Below, piece by piece: positions 20,401-29,784 of a stretch of DNA of 64,000 bases; the first letter of the stretch is position 1, and each line of letters begins with the position of its first letter. The stretch covers positions 5,270,001-5,334,000 of the forward strand of contig CBDIQW010000001.1 of NCBI GenBank assembly GCA_965283955.1, written 5' to 3'. Origin of the DNA: Emticicia sp965283955. Lineage in GTDB: Bacteria; Bacteroidota; Bacteroidia; Cytophagales; Spirosomataceae. Position numbers and translations under genes: made by a program. Under the pieces are notes generated by a model. It was given only the letters and a program-made list of their open reading frames with translations, made no database searches and was not told where the DNA came from.

Positions 20401-20856
20401 ATGCTGGATAACGTCGATAAACAAATCTTGGAGCTTTTGCAGAAAAATGCCAAGTTGACCATAAAAGAGCTGGCTGAAGTGCTAAATCTTACGACTTCAC
20501 CGATTTTTGAGCGTATCAAACGTTTAGAAAAAGAAGGAGTAATTGAGGGCTATGTGGCCTTATTAAACCCTGAAAGAGTAGGGAAGGGGCAGGTAGTTTT
20601 TTGTAATGTTTCGATGCCGATTTATACCAAAGAAAACATTGAAAACTTCAGAAATATAGTGCGTTCAATGCCGCAGGTTTTAGAATGTTATCACTTGGCT
20701 GGTTTGGTTGACTATCAGTTAAAAATTTTCGTAAAAGACATCAAAGAATATGATAGTTTTTTGAAGCAACTGGCTGAAATTCAGATAGTTAAAGTGCATA
20801 GTAGTGCAGTGGTGCTGCATGATGTGAAGTATTCAACCGTTATTCAGATTGATTAA
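20401..20856 (+). CDS. Lrp/AsnC family transcriptional regulator
   Basis: A 151-residue protein with an N-terminal winged HTH (LDNVDKQILELLQKNAKLT..ELAEVLNLTTSPIFERIKRLEKEGVI) and a C-terminal RAM domain (VLECYHLAGLVDYQLKIFVKD) for amino-acid sensing. Length and architecture are typical. It is divergent from the D-aminoacylase/DUF1611/epimerase/permease operon with a 150-base shared promoter region, a common layout for a local regulator, so control of that operon by a D- or L-amino acid is a reasonable inference. Confidence 0.93.
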   Translation: MLDNVDKQILELLQKNAKLTIKELAEVLNLTTSPIFERIKRLEKEGVIEGYVALLNPERVGKGQVVFCNVSMPIYTKENIENFRNIVRSMPQVLECYHLAGLVDYQLKIFVKDIKEYDSFLKQLAEIQIVKVHSSAVVLHDVKYSTVIQID

Positions 20857-20858
20857 TT

Positions 20859-20917
20859 TGTGGAGCGAACATCCTGTTCGCCATTGAGAAATAAACGAAC
20901 AGTATGTTCGTCCCACA
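20859..20917. terminator. hairpin between convergent lrp-like gene and crtY
   Basis: TGTGG (20859-20863) and GCGAACA...TGTTCG pair with CGAACA...TGTTCGT and CCACA (to 20917), giving a long imperfect dyad in the 60-base convergent gap. It is probably a bidirectional terminator or a REP-like element; no strong T-run is seen. Confidence 0.55.
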
Positions 20918-20918
20918 T

Positions 20919-22079
20919 TTAAAATTTCCTACGAATTACATCAATAACGGCCGCTATAAATTTTAGCTTTTTGGTAGAATTCATAATTTTTATTTCTTCC
21001 CAAAGATTGGTTTCGCCATCTAAAAACTTGAAGATTTGTGAGGCTGGATTCCGCTCGTACAAACGTGCGAAAACCTCCGCAGCAGGAAGTCTTTTCTGTT
21101 CGAGAACATTCAACAGAACACTTGCGTATAGGAAAAAACGCTTCTGAAACCATGAAGTTTTTATTACAGGAGTACCTGTTTTTTCGAGTTGTTCTACGAG
21201 AACTTTCAAACGTTTTTGCGTATTCTGAAAAGTATAACCCGTTGCAGGATTGGTGTAACCACCAGCCGTACCAATTCTTACCACGTGCTTGCTCGGAAAC
21301 TCATTCGTAGCCTCATCAGACATCGGAATTATCCCAAATTCATCCTCAATTATTTCATAGTCAACTATTTGTAATTTTTCAGAAATGTATTTTTTTAGCT
21401 CAGCATCGTATTCTTTTTCTTCTAATAATCTTTCGGTGAATAGTGTATATTCAACAATGGCTGTATGTTTATCAAAAGGCAAAACATACATAAAACGACA
21501 TTCGTTGTATTGTTCTACGCCAAAATCCATCATTTCGGGTAGAGTAGGGTCGAAGACCGCTTTTTCTGACCTAATGACTAAACCCTTGAAATGTTGCAAT
21601 AAATTATGGTTTTTCGGGATATTGAGTTTGAGTTTGTAAGTGCTATCAAATACAAAATTGGCTTTGTAGGTTTCTCCGCTTGCCGTTTTTACAATGGCAT
21701 AGTCATTAGTATCTTCGATGTTAATTACTGAATCCTTAATGAATTGAATATTGGGCGATTTTTGTAGTTCGGCTACAACGAAATTATAAAAATCTATACC
21801 TCGGAGGAGTTTGTATTGATAATCGCCAATATCAAGTTTTTGAATTTTGTTGGAAGCATCTCGAAAATTAACGGTATTCCACTTTCTGTGTAAAATATCT
21901 TCAAAAGTGCCTTTTTTAGATTCCCAAAAGGCCCAAGTACGGTCATTTTTATTTTTTTCTTGGGAGTCGATTATCAGAATGGACTTATTTCCCAACTTAC
22001 TTTTTTGCAGGTAATAGGCCAACGATAGCCCCGACATTCCCCCTCCACAGAGAATATAATCCCAATTGTTAGTTTTCAC
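20919..22079 (-). CDS. crtY: lycopene cyclase, CrtY family
   Basis: A 386-residue FAD/NAD-dependent cyclase: dinucleotide-binding CGGGMSGLSLAYYL near residue 11, NDRTWAFWE near 45, FVFDSTY, MDFGVEQ and the AIVEYTLFTERLL region. CrtY turns the psi ends of lycopene (or related) into beta rings, so the organism probably makes a cyclic carotenoid. No other carotenoid gene is present here, so pathway context lies elsewhere. It is followed by a hairpin at its convergent side and preceded (transcriptionally) by lipA, separated by a terminator, so it is likely a separate unit. Confidence 0.9.
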   Translation of the reverse strand: MKTNNWDYILCGGGMSGLSLAYYLQKSKLGNKSILIIDSQEKNKNDRTWAFWESKKGTFEDILHRKWNTVNFRDASNKIQKLDIGDYQYKLLRGIDFYNFVVAELQKSPNIQFIKDSVINIEDTNDYAIVKTASGETYKANFVFDSTYKLKLNIPKNHNLLQHFKGLVIRSEKAVFDPTLPEMMDFGVEQYNECRFMYVLPFDKHTAIVEYTLFTERLLEEKEYDAELKKYISEKLQIVDYEIIEDEFGIIPMSDEATNEFPSKHVVRIGTAGGYTNPATGYTFQNTQKRLKVLVEQLEKTGTPVIKTSWFQKRFFLYASVLLNVLEQKRLPAAEVFARLYERNPASQIFKFLDGETNLWEEIKIMNSTKKLKFIAAVIDVIRRKF

Positions 22080-22108
22080 TTTACTTAGGTTTTGCTAAAA
22101 ATAAAAAA

Positions 22109-22140
22109 TCCATAAGATAAACGTGTGCTTATCTTATGGA
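22109..22140 (-). terminator. Rho-independent terminator of lipA
   Basis: TCCATAAGATAA (22109-22120) is the exact reverse complement of TTATCTTATGGA (22129-22140), an 8-base loop between; on the minus strand the stem is followed by a T-rich stretch. It lies between the lipA stop and the crtY start. Confidence 0.8.
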
Positions 22141-22181
22141 AGAACAAATTTATTAGAAATATGTTTGTTGAATAACTAATT

Positions 22182-23057
22182 TTAAACGTGTACGTGACGT
22201 TCGGCATGATAGCTTGAACGAACCAATGGCCATGACTCAACGTATTTCAAGCCACGACGTAAGCCTTCTTCACGATACATCGCAAACGTATCTGGGTGAA
22301 TAAACTCAATTACTTCGTGGTGCATTTTTGTTGGTTGAAGGTATTGTCCGAGGGTCAGAATATCTAATCCGTTTTCGGCTAAATCGTCCATTGCCTTGAA
22401 AACCTCATCTTGAGTTTCGCCCAAACCAAGCATAATTCCCGATTTTGTTCGTTGGCCGTATTCTTTAGTTCTACGGATTTGCTCTAAACTACGTGTATAT
22501 TTTGCTTGTGGACGCACATTTCGGTACAAACGCTCAACTGTTTCCATATTGTGCGAAACTACTTCTTGTCCTGCCGAAATCATACGGTAGAGGGCCTCCC
22601 AATTACTTTTTGTATCAGGAATTAGTGTTTCGATGGTAGTTTTTGGAGAAACTTCCTTCACGGTTCTTACTGTCTGATACCAAATTTCAGCACCTTTATC
22701 TTTCAATTCATCACGGTTTACTGAAGTCAGCACAGCATGTTTTACTTGCATCAGTTGGATTGCTTCGGCCACGCGACGAGGCTCATCAGTATCATATTCA
22801 TTCGGGCGACCAGTTGCTACTGCACAGAATGTACAACTACGTGTACAGACATTCCCCAAAATCATAAAAGTGGCAGTTCCTTCGCCCCAACATTCGCCCA
22901 TATTCGGGCAATTTCCCGACTGGCAAATCGTATGTAATTTATATTCGTCAACTAAGCCACGTACTTTTTTGAAATTTTCGCCAATAGGAAGTTTCACTCT
23001 CAACCAATCGGGGCGACGAGTACGTTGTTCGGTACTTACAACGGGTAATTCTATCAT
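22182..23057 (-). CDS. lipA: lipoyl synthase
   Basis: A 291-residue radical SAM enzyme that inserts sulfur at C6 and C8 of protein-bound octanoate. The auxiliary cluster motif CxxxxxCxxxxxC... (CQSGNCPNMGECWGEGTATFM) is followed by the radical SAM motif CTRSCTFC, then VLTSVNRDELKDKGA, IETLIPD and HNMETVERLYRNVRPQAKY. The C-terminus has PLVRSSYHAE, containing the RSSY Ser that ligates the auxiliary cluster. Length and motifs are complete. Monocistronic as far as visible, with a terminator after it. Confidence 0.97.
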   Translation of the reverse strand: MIELPVVSTEQRTRRPDWLRVKLPIGENFKKVRGLVDEYKLHTICQSGNCPNMGECWGEGTATFMILGNVCTRSCTFCAVATGRPNEYDTDEPRRVAEAIQLMQVKHAVLTSVNRDELKDKGAEIWYQTVRTVKEVSPKTTIETLIPDTKSNWEALYRMISAGQEVVSHNMETVERLYRNVRPQAKYTRSLEQIRRTKEYGQRTKSGIMLGLGETQDEVFKAMDDLAENGLDILTLGQYLQPTKMHHEVIEFIHPDTFAMYREEGLRRGLKYVESWPLVRSSYHAERHVHV

Positions 23058-23159
23058 TATTTTACGGAAGTTTTACTGAGCTTGTTCTACTAATTTTTTT
23101 TTAAGCAAAACAAGAATAATTTGTTGATGCAAAGGTAAGGCATTAAACCTTTTAAGAAG

Positions 23160-23941
23160 CTATTTTTTTTGTTTTCTATTACCAAAATAGACTGTTAGAA
23201 AACCTGCTGTATAAAATTGAGAGTTTTGCGATAATTGACTCGACATAATTTCTGGCTTTCGGGTGAAAGCTTCGGCTGTTAGGCCTATTTCAAAACCTGT
23301 TAGACTATTTCCGAAAGTATTCATGTCAATATTAGCAGCGATTTTCACATGAGCTCCTGGGTTTATGCTCATTCCTTTGAAGAAATCTTGCCAAATACCC
23401 GCTGAACCTTGAATGCGATTTAGTTCTTTGTGGATATTTGGATCATACTGTACAACATCTATCTGTCCACGGCCTGTGCGGTCATATTTGATGTAATAGG
23501 GTTTTTGAATACCAATTGAAGGCCCACCTGCTACAATTAAACTGATACCGATACCATCTTCTCCGTTTTTCTTGAAGTAAACAATCTCTCTACCATATTG
23601 CGGACGAACTGAAAATAAATAGTTAGTTTTTCCGTAAATAAATCGATTGGCAATACTTGTAGGCTCTGATTTTTCTTTAGGATGTTTGATATTGATGGCT
23701 TCAATAGCTATGTAGCGATGTAAAGGATATCCTTTTTTTGTGCCGATAGCACTCGAATGACGTACCACGACTCCTCCAAGCAATCCAGAATTGGTATTGG
23801 TTGTGCAGACCTATAAGCCAACATTTTGTAGTCTTCGCTTGTTTTTTTAGGTGCAGTTGAAGACGACTTACGCTGTGCAAATGTACTTACTGAAAAAAGT
23901 ACAAAAAATATGCTTAGAAATCTGACAATCACAGAAGCCAT
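23160..23941 (-). pseudogene. conserved outer-membrane protein of unknown function, one frameshift
   Basis: The ATG at 23939-23941 begins a signal peptide (MASVIVRFLSIFFVLFSVSTFAQ), then a basic Ser/Thr/Pro linker. After DYKMLAYRSAQ the frame fails near 23805-23815 and a second frame continues with TNTNSGLLGGVVVRHSSAIGTKKGYPLHRY and barrel-like strands to LTVYFGNRKQKK. The N..GGVVVRHS..HRYIAIEAINIKHPKE arrangement is a conserved Bacteroidota protein family I recognise by pattern only; the function is unknown. About 260 residues in total. It starts right after the AT-rich promoter region upstream of osmC (divergent). Confidence 0.75.
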
Positions 23942-24107
23942 TGTTTTATTCGGGATTAACAATATAAATATAAACGTATTTTTTCATAAAAACATCACTT
24001 ATTTAACTAAATAAATTAAATGAATGTTCTTTGTTTTTGAAAAATAGTGTTTTTTGCCTTATTTTGGATAGTTTATTGATAAAATTATAACCAATTAACC
24101 AAAGAAA

Positions 24108-24527
24108 ATGCCTACTTCAAAAATAGTTTATCTCGGCGAATTACGCACACAAGCTACTCATTTGCAATCAAATGAAACAATTATTACTGATGCACCTGTG
24201 GATAATAATGGTAAAGGAGAAGCTTTTTCACCGACAGATTTAGCTGCCACATCGCTCGGTAGTTGTGCGATGACAATCATGGGAATCATGGCCAAGCGTG
24301 AAGGTGTTGACTTTAGTGGCTCTGAAATCGAAGTAACAAAAATAATGTCAGCCGAAGCACCACGCAAAATTGCTAAAGTCATTGTTGATTTTACTATGAA
24401 AACTCCAGAAGCTCTTTCCGAAGAAGTCCAAGCTAAATATGTCCGTGCGGCACATACGTGCCCAGTATCATTGAGTTTACACCCAGAGATTGAACAAGTA
24501 TTTAATTTTAGTTGGACTGTTGCCTAA
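24108..24527 (+). CDS. OsmC family peroxiredoxin-like protein
   Basis: A 139-residue OsmC/Ohr-superfamily protein. The two reactive Cys are visible in LGSCAMTIMGIMAKREG and in HTCPVSLSLHPE, with the FSPTDLAATSLGS segment typical of the YhfA/OsmC branch. Such proteins reduce organic peroxides. It is preceded by a divergent outer-membrane gene and ends in a strong hairpin before the convergent ytxJ. Confidence 0.92.
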   Translation: MPTSKIVYLGELRTQATHLQSNETIITDAPVDNNGKGEAFSPTDLAATSLGSCAMTIMGIMAKREGVDFSGSEIEVTKIMSAEAPRKIAKVIVDFTMKTPEALSEEVQAKYVRAAHTCPVSLSLHPEIEQVFNFSWTVA

Positions 24528-24534
24528 ATAACAT

Positions 24535-24575
24535 AATGGTAAATGATGAATGTTTGAGGTTCATCATTTACCATT
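24535..24575. terminator. bidirectional hairpin between osmC and ytxJ
   Basis: AATGGTAAATGATGAA (24535-24550) pairs perfectly over 16 bp with TTCATCATTTACCATT (24560-24575), loop of 9. It occupies nearly all of the gap between the convergent genes, so it probably ends both transcripts. Confidence 0.75.
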
Positions 24576-24581
24576 TAATAT

Positions 24582-24917
24582 TTACAATTGATTGACTATT
24601 TCGTCGAAACGAATATCGAAGTGAGAGGCATCATAAACTGATTGGCCATTTTTGATGATTAAAATCTGCGGAGATTCGTGTTCAACGCCAAATTCTTGGG
24701 CAATTTTACTTGAAATTGGGCGAAGTCTGAGCAAATCAAGATAATATGGCTTTAAATTTTTAGCTTCTTCGTCTTTCCACGCACGTTCTAATCTTGATAA
24801 AGCAGTAGCACTAATTGAGCAAGTTGTGCTGTGTTTAAGAATCATTATTGGCTGATTATATGATTCTTTCTTGATTTCGTCTAACTGATTTTCTTCGGTA
24901 AGTTTATTCCAATTCAT
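24582..24917 (-). CDS. ytxJ: bacillithiol-system redox-active protein YtxJ
   Basis: A 111-residue thioredoxin-fold protein of the YtxJ/BrxC monothiol family: MILKHSTTCSISATALSRLERAW with the active-site Cys in TTCSIS, then YYLDLLRLRPISSKIAQEF and the cis-Pro region HESPQILIIKNGQ. In bacillithiol users it debacillithiolates proteins. Presence suggests the organism uses bacillithiol, as many Bacteroidota do. It sits alone on the minus strand between two hairpins. Confidence 0.9.
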   Translation of the reverse strand: MNWNKLTEENQLDEIKKESYNQPIMILKHSTTCSISATALSRLERAWKDEEAKNLKPYYLDLLRLRPISSKIAQEFGVEHESPQILIIKNGQSVYDASHFDIRFDEIVNQL

Positions 24918-24997
24918 TAAATTACATTGTTTGTTTTTCTCTTCAAACGTATGAACTTTAAGAAAGGTTTCGATTTATTTGCCTAATATAAAGCAAA

Positions 24998-25038
24998 ATT
25001 GTTTGAAACGAGAAATATCATTTCTCATTTCAAACAAT
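24998..25038 (-). terminator. hairpin downstream of the alpha-oxoamine synthase
   Basis: ATTGTTTGAAA (24998-25008) pairs with TTTCAAACAAT (25028-25038); the inner CGAGAAA/TTTCTCA arms continue the stem with one mismatch. Position fits termination of the leftward gene ending at 25060. Confidence 0.6.
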
Positions 25039-25059
25039 CAACTACATCTATGAAAATTT

Positions 25060-26349
25060 TTAGATTAATGCTAATGCTTGTTCTCTTTCTTTAATGTTTA
25101 GTTTGAAACCTTTAAGTGCTTCTTCTCGATTGAATTGCCCTTTGCGTTCTAAATCCTCCATGTATTCAGCAATATTGTTGAGCAGTTTCTCAGTTTCGCT
25201 AATGTTTTGATACAAGCTAAGTGAAATTCTATATCCTGATTGAGCAACTAGACCTGCAGGTAATGTACAAGCACCCATGAGGAAACCTGAATCTCTGAAA
25301 TGGGTTGAAAATTTATAGATATTTTCCATACTGCTTCCTGTTGCTAAATAAAACAAAGGAGAATGTGTATAGTTTGTTATGGGAAGGTTTAATTCTTTTG
25401 CTTTTTTCTTGAAGAAAACTATCAAATCATTCAATCGAGCTTGTCTTTCGTAGATTTCACTTGATAGATGTATATCTGCAATTTTTGAAGCAGCCAACAC
25501 TCCCATTAATGGGGTCGGAGAAGAGTAACGAATTGCTCCATTACAATTTTCGACAAAACTTTTTGTTGCTTTATCGGGAAATATTAAGGCAGATCCCATT
25601 GCACCAAAAGCCTTATTTAAAGAAGTAATTATATACAACTTAGGGTGTTTTTGAATCGAATGAAGTGCAAAACCTTTACCGTTTTCTCCAATCCAACTCA
25701 TTCCATGAGCATCGTCGATATAACAATGAAAGTTGTCATATGTATTCAATAAAACCTCAATATCCTTAAAAGGTGCAGTGTCACCATGCATTGAATAGAC
25801 GCTGTCGGCTAAATACCAAACATTTTCATGCGTTTCGCTAAGTGTTTTTATGCGTTTATTAAGCACCTCCATCTGATTATGCTTGATAGTCTCTACATGC
25901 CCACCGTTAGCTTTTACAATATCGGTCGCCATTTTTACACTTTCATGTACAAATTGGTCTAAAATGATGGCATCATTCGAGCCTATTACTGTTGGAATGT
26001 AAGCCATATTTCCAGCTGAAGTACTTGATGCTGTTATGACAGGTAAGCCGAAGATTTTCTCTAATTTTTCTTCTAATTCAATGGCATGTTCAAATGATAA
26101 GTAAGTACTTGAAATAGCAATCTGGAGACCAAATCGTTGAATTCCTTCAATTGCTGCTTGCTTTACTCTTTCATCCATCTCAAATGCCAGATAATTGCTG
26201 GTCAAAAAATTACTAATTTTCTTGCCATTAACAATAAATGAGCTTCCTGTTTGCTCATCATGAGAAGTTTTCATTCTGATGATTCCAATTTCTCGTGCCT
26301 TAGAAAATGTTTCATTGACAAAAGACATTTGAGGCGATAGTTTTTTCAT
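25060..26349 (-). CDS. PLP-dependent alpha-oxoamine synthase family protein (BioF/SPT-like)
   Basis: A 429-residue fold-type I aminotransferase-like enzyme. The core carries the substrate-side FLTSNYLAFEMDERV, HCYIDDAHGMSWIGENGKG (Asp/His of the PLP site) and the Schiff-base Lys in ITSLNKAFGAMGSAL. BioF, KBL, HemA and serine palmitoyltransferase share this layout; they condense an amino acid with an acyl-CoA. The C-terminal tail is longer than in BioF (about 390 residues). It may be a sphingolipid or secondary-metabolite enzyme; I cannot choose from the sequence. Confidence 0.85.
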   Translation of the reverse strand: MKKLSPQMSFVNETFSKAREIGIIRMKTSHDEQTGSSFIVNGKKISNFLTSNYLAFEMDERVKQAAIEGIQRFGLQIAISSTYLSFEHAIELEEKLEKIFGLPVITASSTSAGNMAYIPTVIGSNDAIILDQFVHESVKMATDIVKANGGHVETIKHNQMEVLNKRIKTLSETHENVWYLADSVYSMHGDTAPFKDIEVLLNTYDNFHCYIDDAHGMSWIGENGKGFALHSIQKHPKLYIITSLNKAFGAMGSALIFPDKATKSFVENCNGAIRYSSPTPLMGVLAASKIADIHLSSEIYERQARLNDLIVFFKKKAKELNLPITNYTHSPLFYLATGSSMENIYKFSTHFRDSGFLMGACTLPAGLVAQSGYRISLSLYQNISETEKLLNNIAEYMEDLERKGQFNREEALKGFKLNIKEREQALALI

Positions 26350-26421
26350 GGTTTATTGGGTTTTTATGATAATAAAAATATTTTTATCAAAATGTGTGCC
26401 AAATAATTAAAAAAAATAGGA

Positions 26422-27253
26422 ATGTTTCAATTTATATTATATAAATTTGTTGAAAATGCTTTACAACAAATAATGCTTAAATTTTTATACTTTATATCAT
26501 TACTGCTTGTTATTTTTAATTCAATCAGTTTTCTATATGAACCGTCTGAAATTTATAAAATTTTAGGTCATATGCTTTTTATGCCTATAACTGGCTTAGT
26601 TTATGGCTTTATGAGAGATTGGCAATTTGGTAAGATTGACCAAAAGATATTTTTGGTCTGTCTGATCGGTTGTTTTGGCGATGGAATTATTTTTTTGTTT
26701 TGAATGAAAAAGGTGAGTTTTTGCAGTTAGTTTCTGCTTTTTTCGTACATTTTATTTTTATAAATATTTTCAGAAATGAAGGTGCATATGTCTTTAATAT
26801 AGCTAAAATAAATATTTTAAAGGTACTCGTTCCTGCGTTAATAGTTTTCTTTTTTTCGGCTTTGTTCTGTTGCCAGTGCTTCCAAATGTATTATATTTTA
26901 TGGTCATTTTTTATGCTATTCAAGTGGCTATTTTAGTAGTAATAGGGTATTTTAGACCCGTATCTGAAAATGAGTATTGGCTTGTTGCTGTTGGTGTGAC
27001 GTTGCTTTTATTGAAAGATATTTTGTATAGTTATTTCTTTTTTATTTTTAAAAGTAATCAACATTTGTTGTATATACCATTTTATATATTTAACGCCTTA
27101 GCGTATTTCTTGATAATTTATGGTATCGCTATTAACCAAAATACAAATAGAGAAGTACAGGAGAAGATTTCGATTAAATTAATAATCAATATCATACACT
27201 CAGTATTCAAGAAAAAATTAAAATCTAATATTTTTGATTCGGTATTCTTATAG
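26422..27253 (+). pseudogene. YhhN (lysoplasmalogenase)-like membrane protein, two frameshifts
   Basis: Three frames together give about 277 residues and 7-8 hydrophobic helices. The first ends DGIIFLF at 26703, the second resumes LNEKGEFLQLVSAFFVHFIF and fails after FFSALFCC near 26870, and the third continues LLPVLPNVLYFMVIFYAIQVAILV to the stop at 27253. The first break lies in the T7 run of ATTATTTTTTTG. The GCFGDG..FLF...L..AHIF-like pattern resembles YhhN lysoplasmalogenases. An in-frame Met at 26473 is an alternative start nearer the first helix. A textbook terminator follows. Confidence 0.65.
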
Positions 27254-27270
27254 AAAGAAGAAATTATTGG

Positions 27271-27303
27271 AGGCGTTTGTTGAAAAACAAACGCCTTTTT
27301 TTG
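27271..27303 (+). terminator. Rho-independent terminator
   Basis: AGGCGTTTGTT (27271-27281) and AACAAACGCCT (27286-27296) form an 11-bp perfect stem with a GAAA loop, followed by a T7 run. It ends the YhhN-like gene. Confidence 0.95.
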
Positions 27304-27421
27304 TGTTTTTTTAAGAAATACGCTTGAAATTTGTACATTTTTGTTACCTTTATTGTTGAAAATATAAAAAATGCATTTTCTGCCAACAACCCTAAGATAA
27401 ACCAAAGAAACTCCAAATTAA

Positions 27422-28913
27422 TTGATGAGCCTTAATACTGATAACATCCGTCTTGTATTTGGACTAAAATTGAAACAACTGCGACTCGACAAAGGAATGT
27501 CACTAACCGAGTTGGCACAAAAGTCTGGTCTTTCGATGTCATACATAAATGAGATTGAGAAAGGTAAAAAGTATCCAAAATCTGATAAAATAGTGGCTCT
27601 TGCCGAAGCAATGGGCGTTGATTATGATACGCTTGTTTCGCTGAAACTTAATAAGAAATTAGAACCTATTTCAGAACTCTTACGGTCAAATTTTCTTACT
27701 GAATTGCCTTTTGAAATATTTGGAATCTCACCCGCTGATTTGCTCGAACTTCTTTCTGATGCCCCAACCAAACTGAGTGCATTCATTAGTACAATTATTG
27801 AAATAGGGCGAAGTTACAATATGTCGGTTGAGCAGTTTTATTTTGCAGTACTTCGTTCGTACCAAGAAATGCACGATAATTATTTCCCCGAAATTGAAGC
27901 GGAAGTCGAAAATTTTCTGGCCGAACACAAAATTTCTCCCGAACAACAAGTAGACGAATATTTTCTGTCTAATCTACTAACTGATAAATATGGGTTTACA
28001 ATAAAATATTTTGACGAGGAAGATTATCCTGATATTGTGAACATTCGTTCGGTCTTTTTACCGAAAACCAATACTTTGCTTATCAACAAGCGAATTACAT
28101 CTGACCAAAGAGCTTTTACTTTGGGGAGAGAATTAGGCTTTTTGTATATGAAAATCAAAGAACGCCCTTATACTTCTTCGTGGGTGGAGGTAAAATCGTT
28201 TGATTCGGTACTCAATAATTTTAATGCCTCATACTTTGCGGGAGCGATTCTGATTCGTAAAGAAAAACTCATTGAAAAACTTGAAAAGCTTTTCAATCAA
28301 GAAACTTGGAATGATAAAACTTTGGTAGAGTTGGCTGATAATTTTCAAGCAACCCCTGAAACGCTCTATCACAGAATTAGTAATGTCTTACCAAAGTACT
28401 TTGGTATTGATGGAATTTTCTTCTTGCGTTTTGAATCGCCATCTGGGCATAAAGATTATCATTTGACCAAAGAAATGCACTTGGCAAAAAGGCATAATCC
28501 ACACGAAACTCAAAAAGAACATTATTGCCGCCGTTGGATTTCGCTGAATATCTTAGACGATATGTCAATTTTACAGCAAGCTAATAAATATAAAGAGCCT
28601 TTAGTTGGGGTACAAATTTCAAACTATGTTGATTCTGAAAATCAGTATTTTGTGATGTCGATGGCTCGTCCGCTTAATATTATTTCGCATCTGAATATTA
28701 GTGTGACCATGGGTTTTGAGCTAAACGATAACCTAAGGAGTAAGTTTAAGTATTGTACGCCGATCCAACAAAGATTCCTGATGAGAGGTGAATCAAACCT
28801 GTGAACGTTGTAGTTTATTTGATTGTAAAGAAAGAGTGGCTGCTCCAGTTATATTACAGAAAAAACGCCAACTTGAAAACATGAAGACCGCCTTAAAATC
28901 AATGGGGGCTTAG
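27422..28913 (+). pseudogene. XRE-family regulator with degenerate IrrE/ImmA-like domain and C-terminal Cys motif, one frameshift
   Basis: An N-terminal HTH_3 (LKQLRLDKGMSLTELAQKSGLSMSYINEIEKGK) is followed by a long helical region and an IrrE-like metallopeptidase fold. The usual HExxH is replaced by GRELGF (in FTLGRELGFLYMK), so protease activity is doubtful. After ...QRFLMRGESN the frame stops at 28801-28803, but the next frame gives CERCSLFDCKERVAAP and LENMKTALKSMGA to a TAG at 28913. That C-terminal Cys cluster matches the C-R-x-C..C..R-A-x-P tail of the short-chain-fatty-acid-type regulators. One extra base near 28797 explains it. About 496 residues. Confidence 0.78.
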
Positions 28914-29009
28914 CCTTTTAGTTCAGAAATAATAAAAAACAATAATCTTATATACTAAATTTTACCGTTTTTAAGTTAAATAACCGAACCATACATTTCT
29001 CGACCATAT

Positions 29010-29684
29010 ATGTTACAAACTGTTTTGCTTCAAGTTGACTCGACTGCCACGGCAACAAGTGCGGAATCAATCAATTATTTAAGCCTTCTTCTCAAAGGTG
29101 GTGTTGTCATTTATCCAATCTTAATCTTATTATTTGTTACGATTTTCTTTATGATTGAGCGTTATTTGTTCATCAGAAGTGCATCAAACATTGATTTTGG
29201 TTTTTTGAGGTCATTGAAAGATAATATTTTGAGAGGAGATTTGCGTACCGCAACGACTTTGTGTAAAAGTACAAACTTGCCTATTGCAAGAATCTTAGAA
29301 AAAGGTATTACTCGTATAGGTCGACCCGTGAAAGATATTGAAAGTGCGATGGAGATTCAAGCCAATTTGGAAGTTTCAAAAATGGAGAAAAATATGGGTT
29401 ATTTGGGGCTTATTGCAGGGGTTGCCCCAATTTTAGGTTTTGTGGGTACAATCTTGGGTATTATTCGTATTTTTTATGATATTGGTACAACTGGAAATTT
29501 TACGATAGAAATTATTGCCAATGGTTTGTATGAAAAAATGATTTCTTCGTGTTCGGGTTTGGTTGTAGGTTTGATTGCCTACATCGGTTATCATGGAATC
29601 AATATGATGATTGATAAATTTGGAATCCAGTTACAAGCTACGGTTATGGATTTTCTTGATACTTTGAATGAGCCTGTTCGTTAG
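29010..29684 (+). CDS. exbB: MotA/TolQ/ExbB proton channel protein
   Basis: A 224-residue inner-membrane protein with a helix near residues 30-50 (VVIYPILILLFVTIFFMIERYLF) and a pair of C-terminal helices (GLIAGVAPILGFVGTILGII and MISSCSGLVVGLIAYIGYHG), the ExbB/TolQ pattern. It uses the proton-motive force to energise outer-membrane transport through TonB. An exbD gene follows 100 bases downstream. No tonB is visible in the window. Confidence 0.92.
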   Translation: MLQTVLLQVDSTATATSAESINYLSLLLKGGVVIYPILILLFVTIFFMIERYLFIRSASNIDFGFLRSLKDNILRGDLRTATTLCKSTNLPIARILEKGITRIGRPVKDIESAMEIQANLEVSKMEKNMGYLGLIAGVAPILGFVGTILGIIRIFYDIGTTGNFTIEIIANGLYEKMISSCSGLVVGLIAYIGYHGINMMIDKFGIQLQATVMDFLDTLNEPVR

Positions 29685-29784
29685 TCCGTCGTTTATAGTT
29701 CAAATTAAACTATTTATAAGGATTATTAATAAGTATTTTTAAACAAAAATTATCGTCAGTCGTCTATCGACCATCGTCTAAAAT

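Noticed and set aside
20859..20917. Operator for the Lrp-like regulator
   Set aside because: It lies at the 3' end of the regulator between convergent genes, a terminator position; the divergent promoter region 20251-20400 is a better place for an operator.
27422..28913. Active IrrE/ImmA protease
   Set aside because: HExxH is replaced by GRELGF, so both His ligands are missing.
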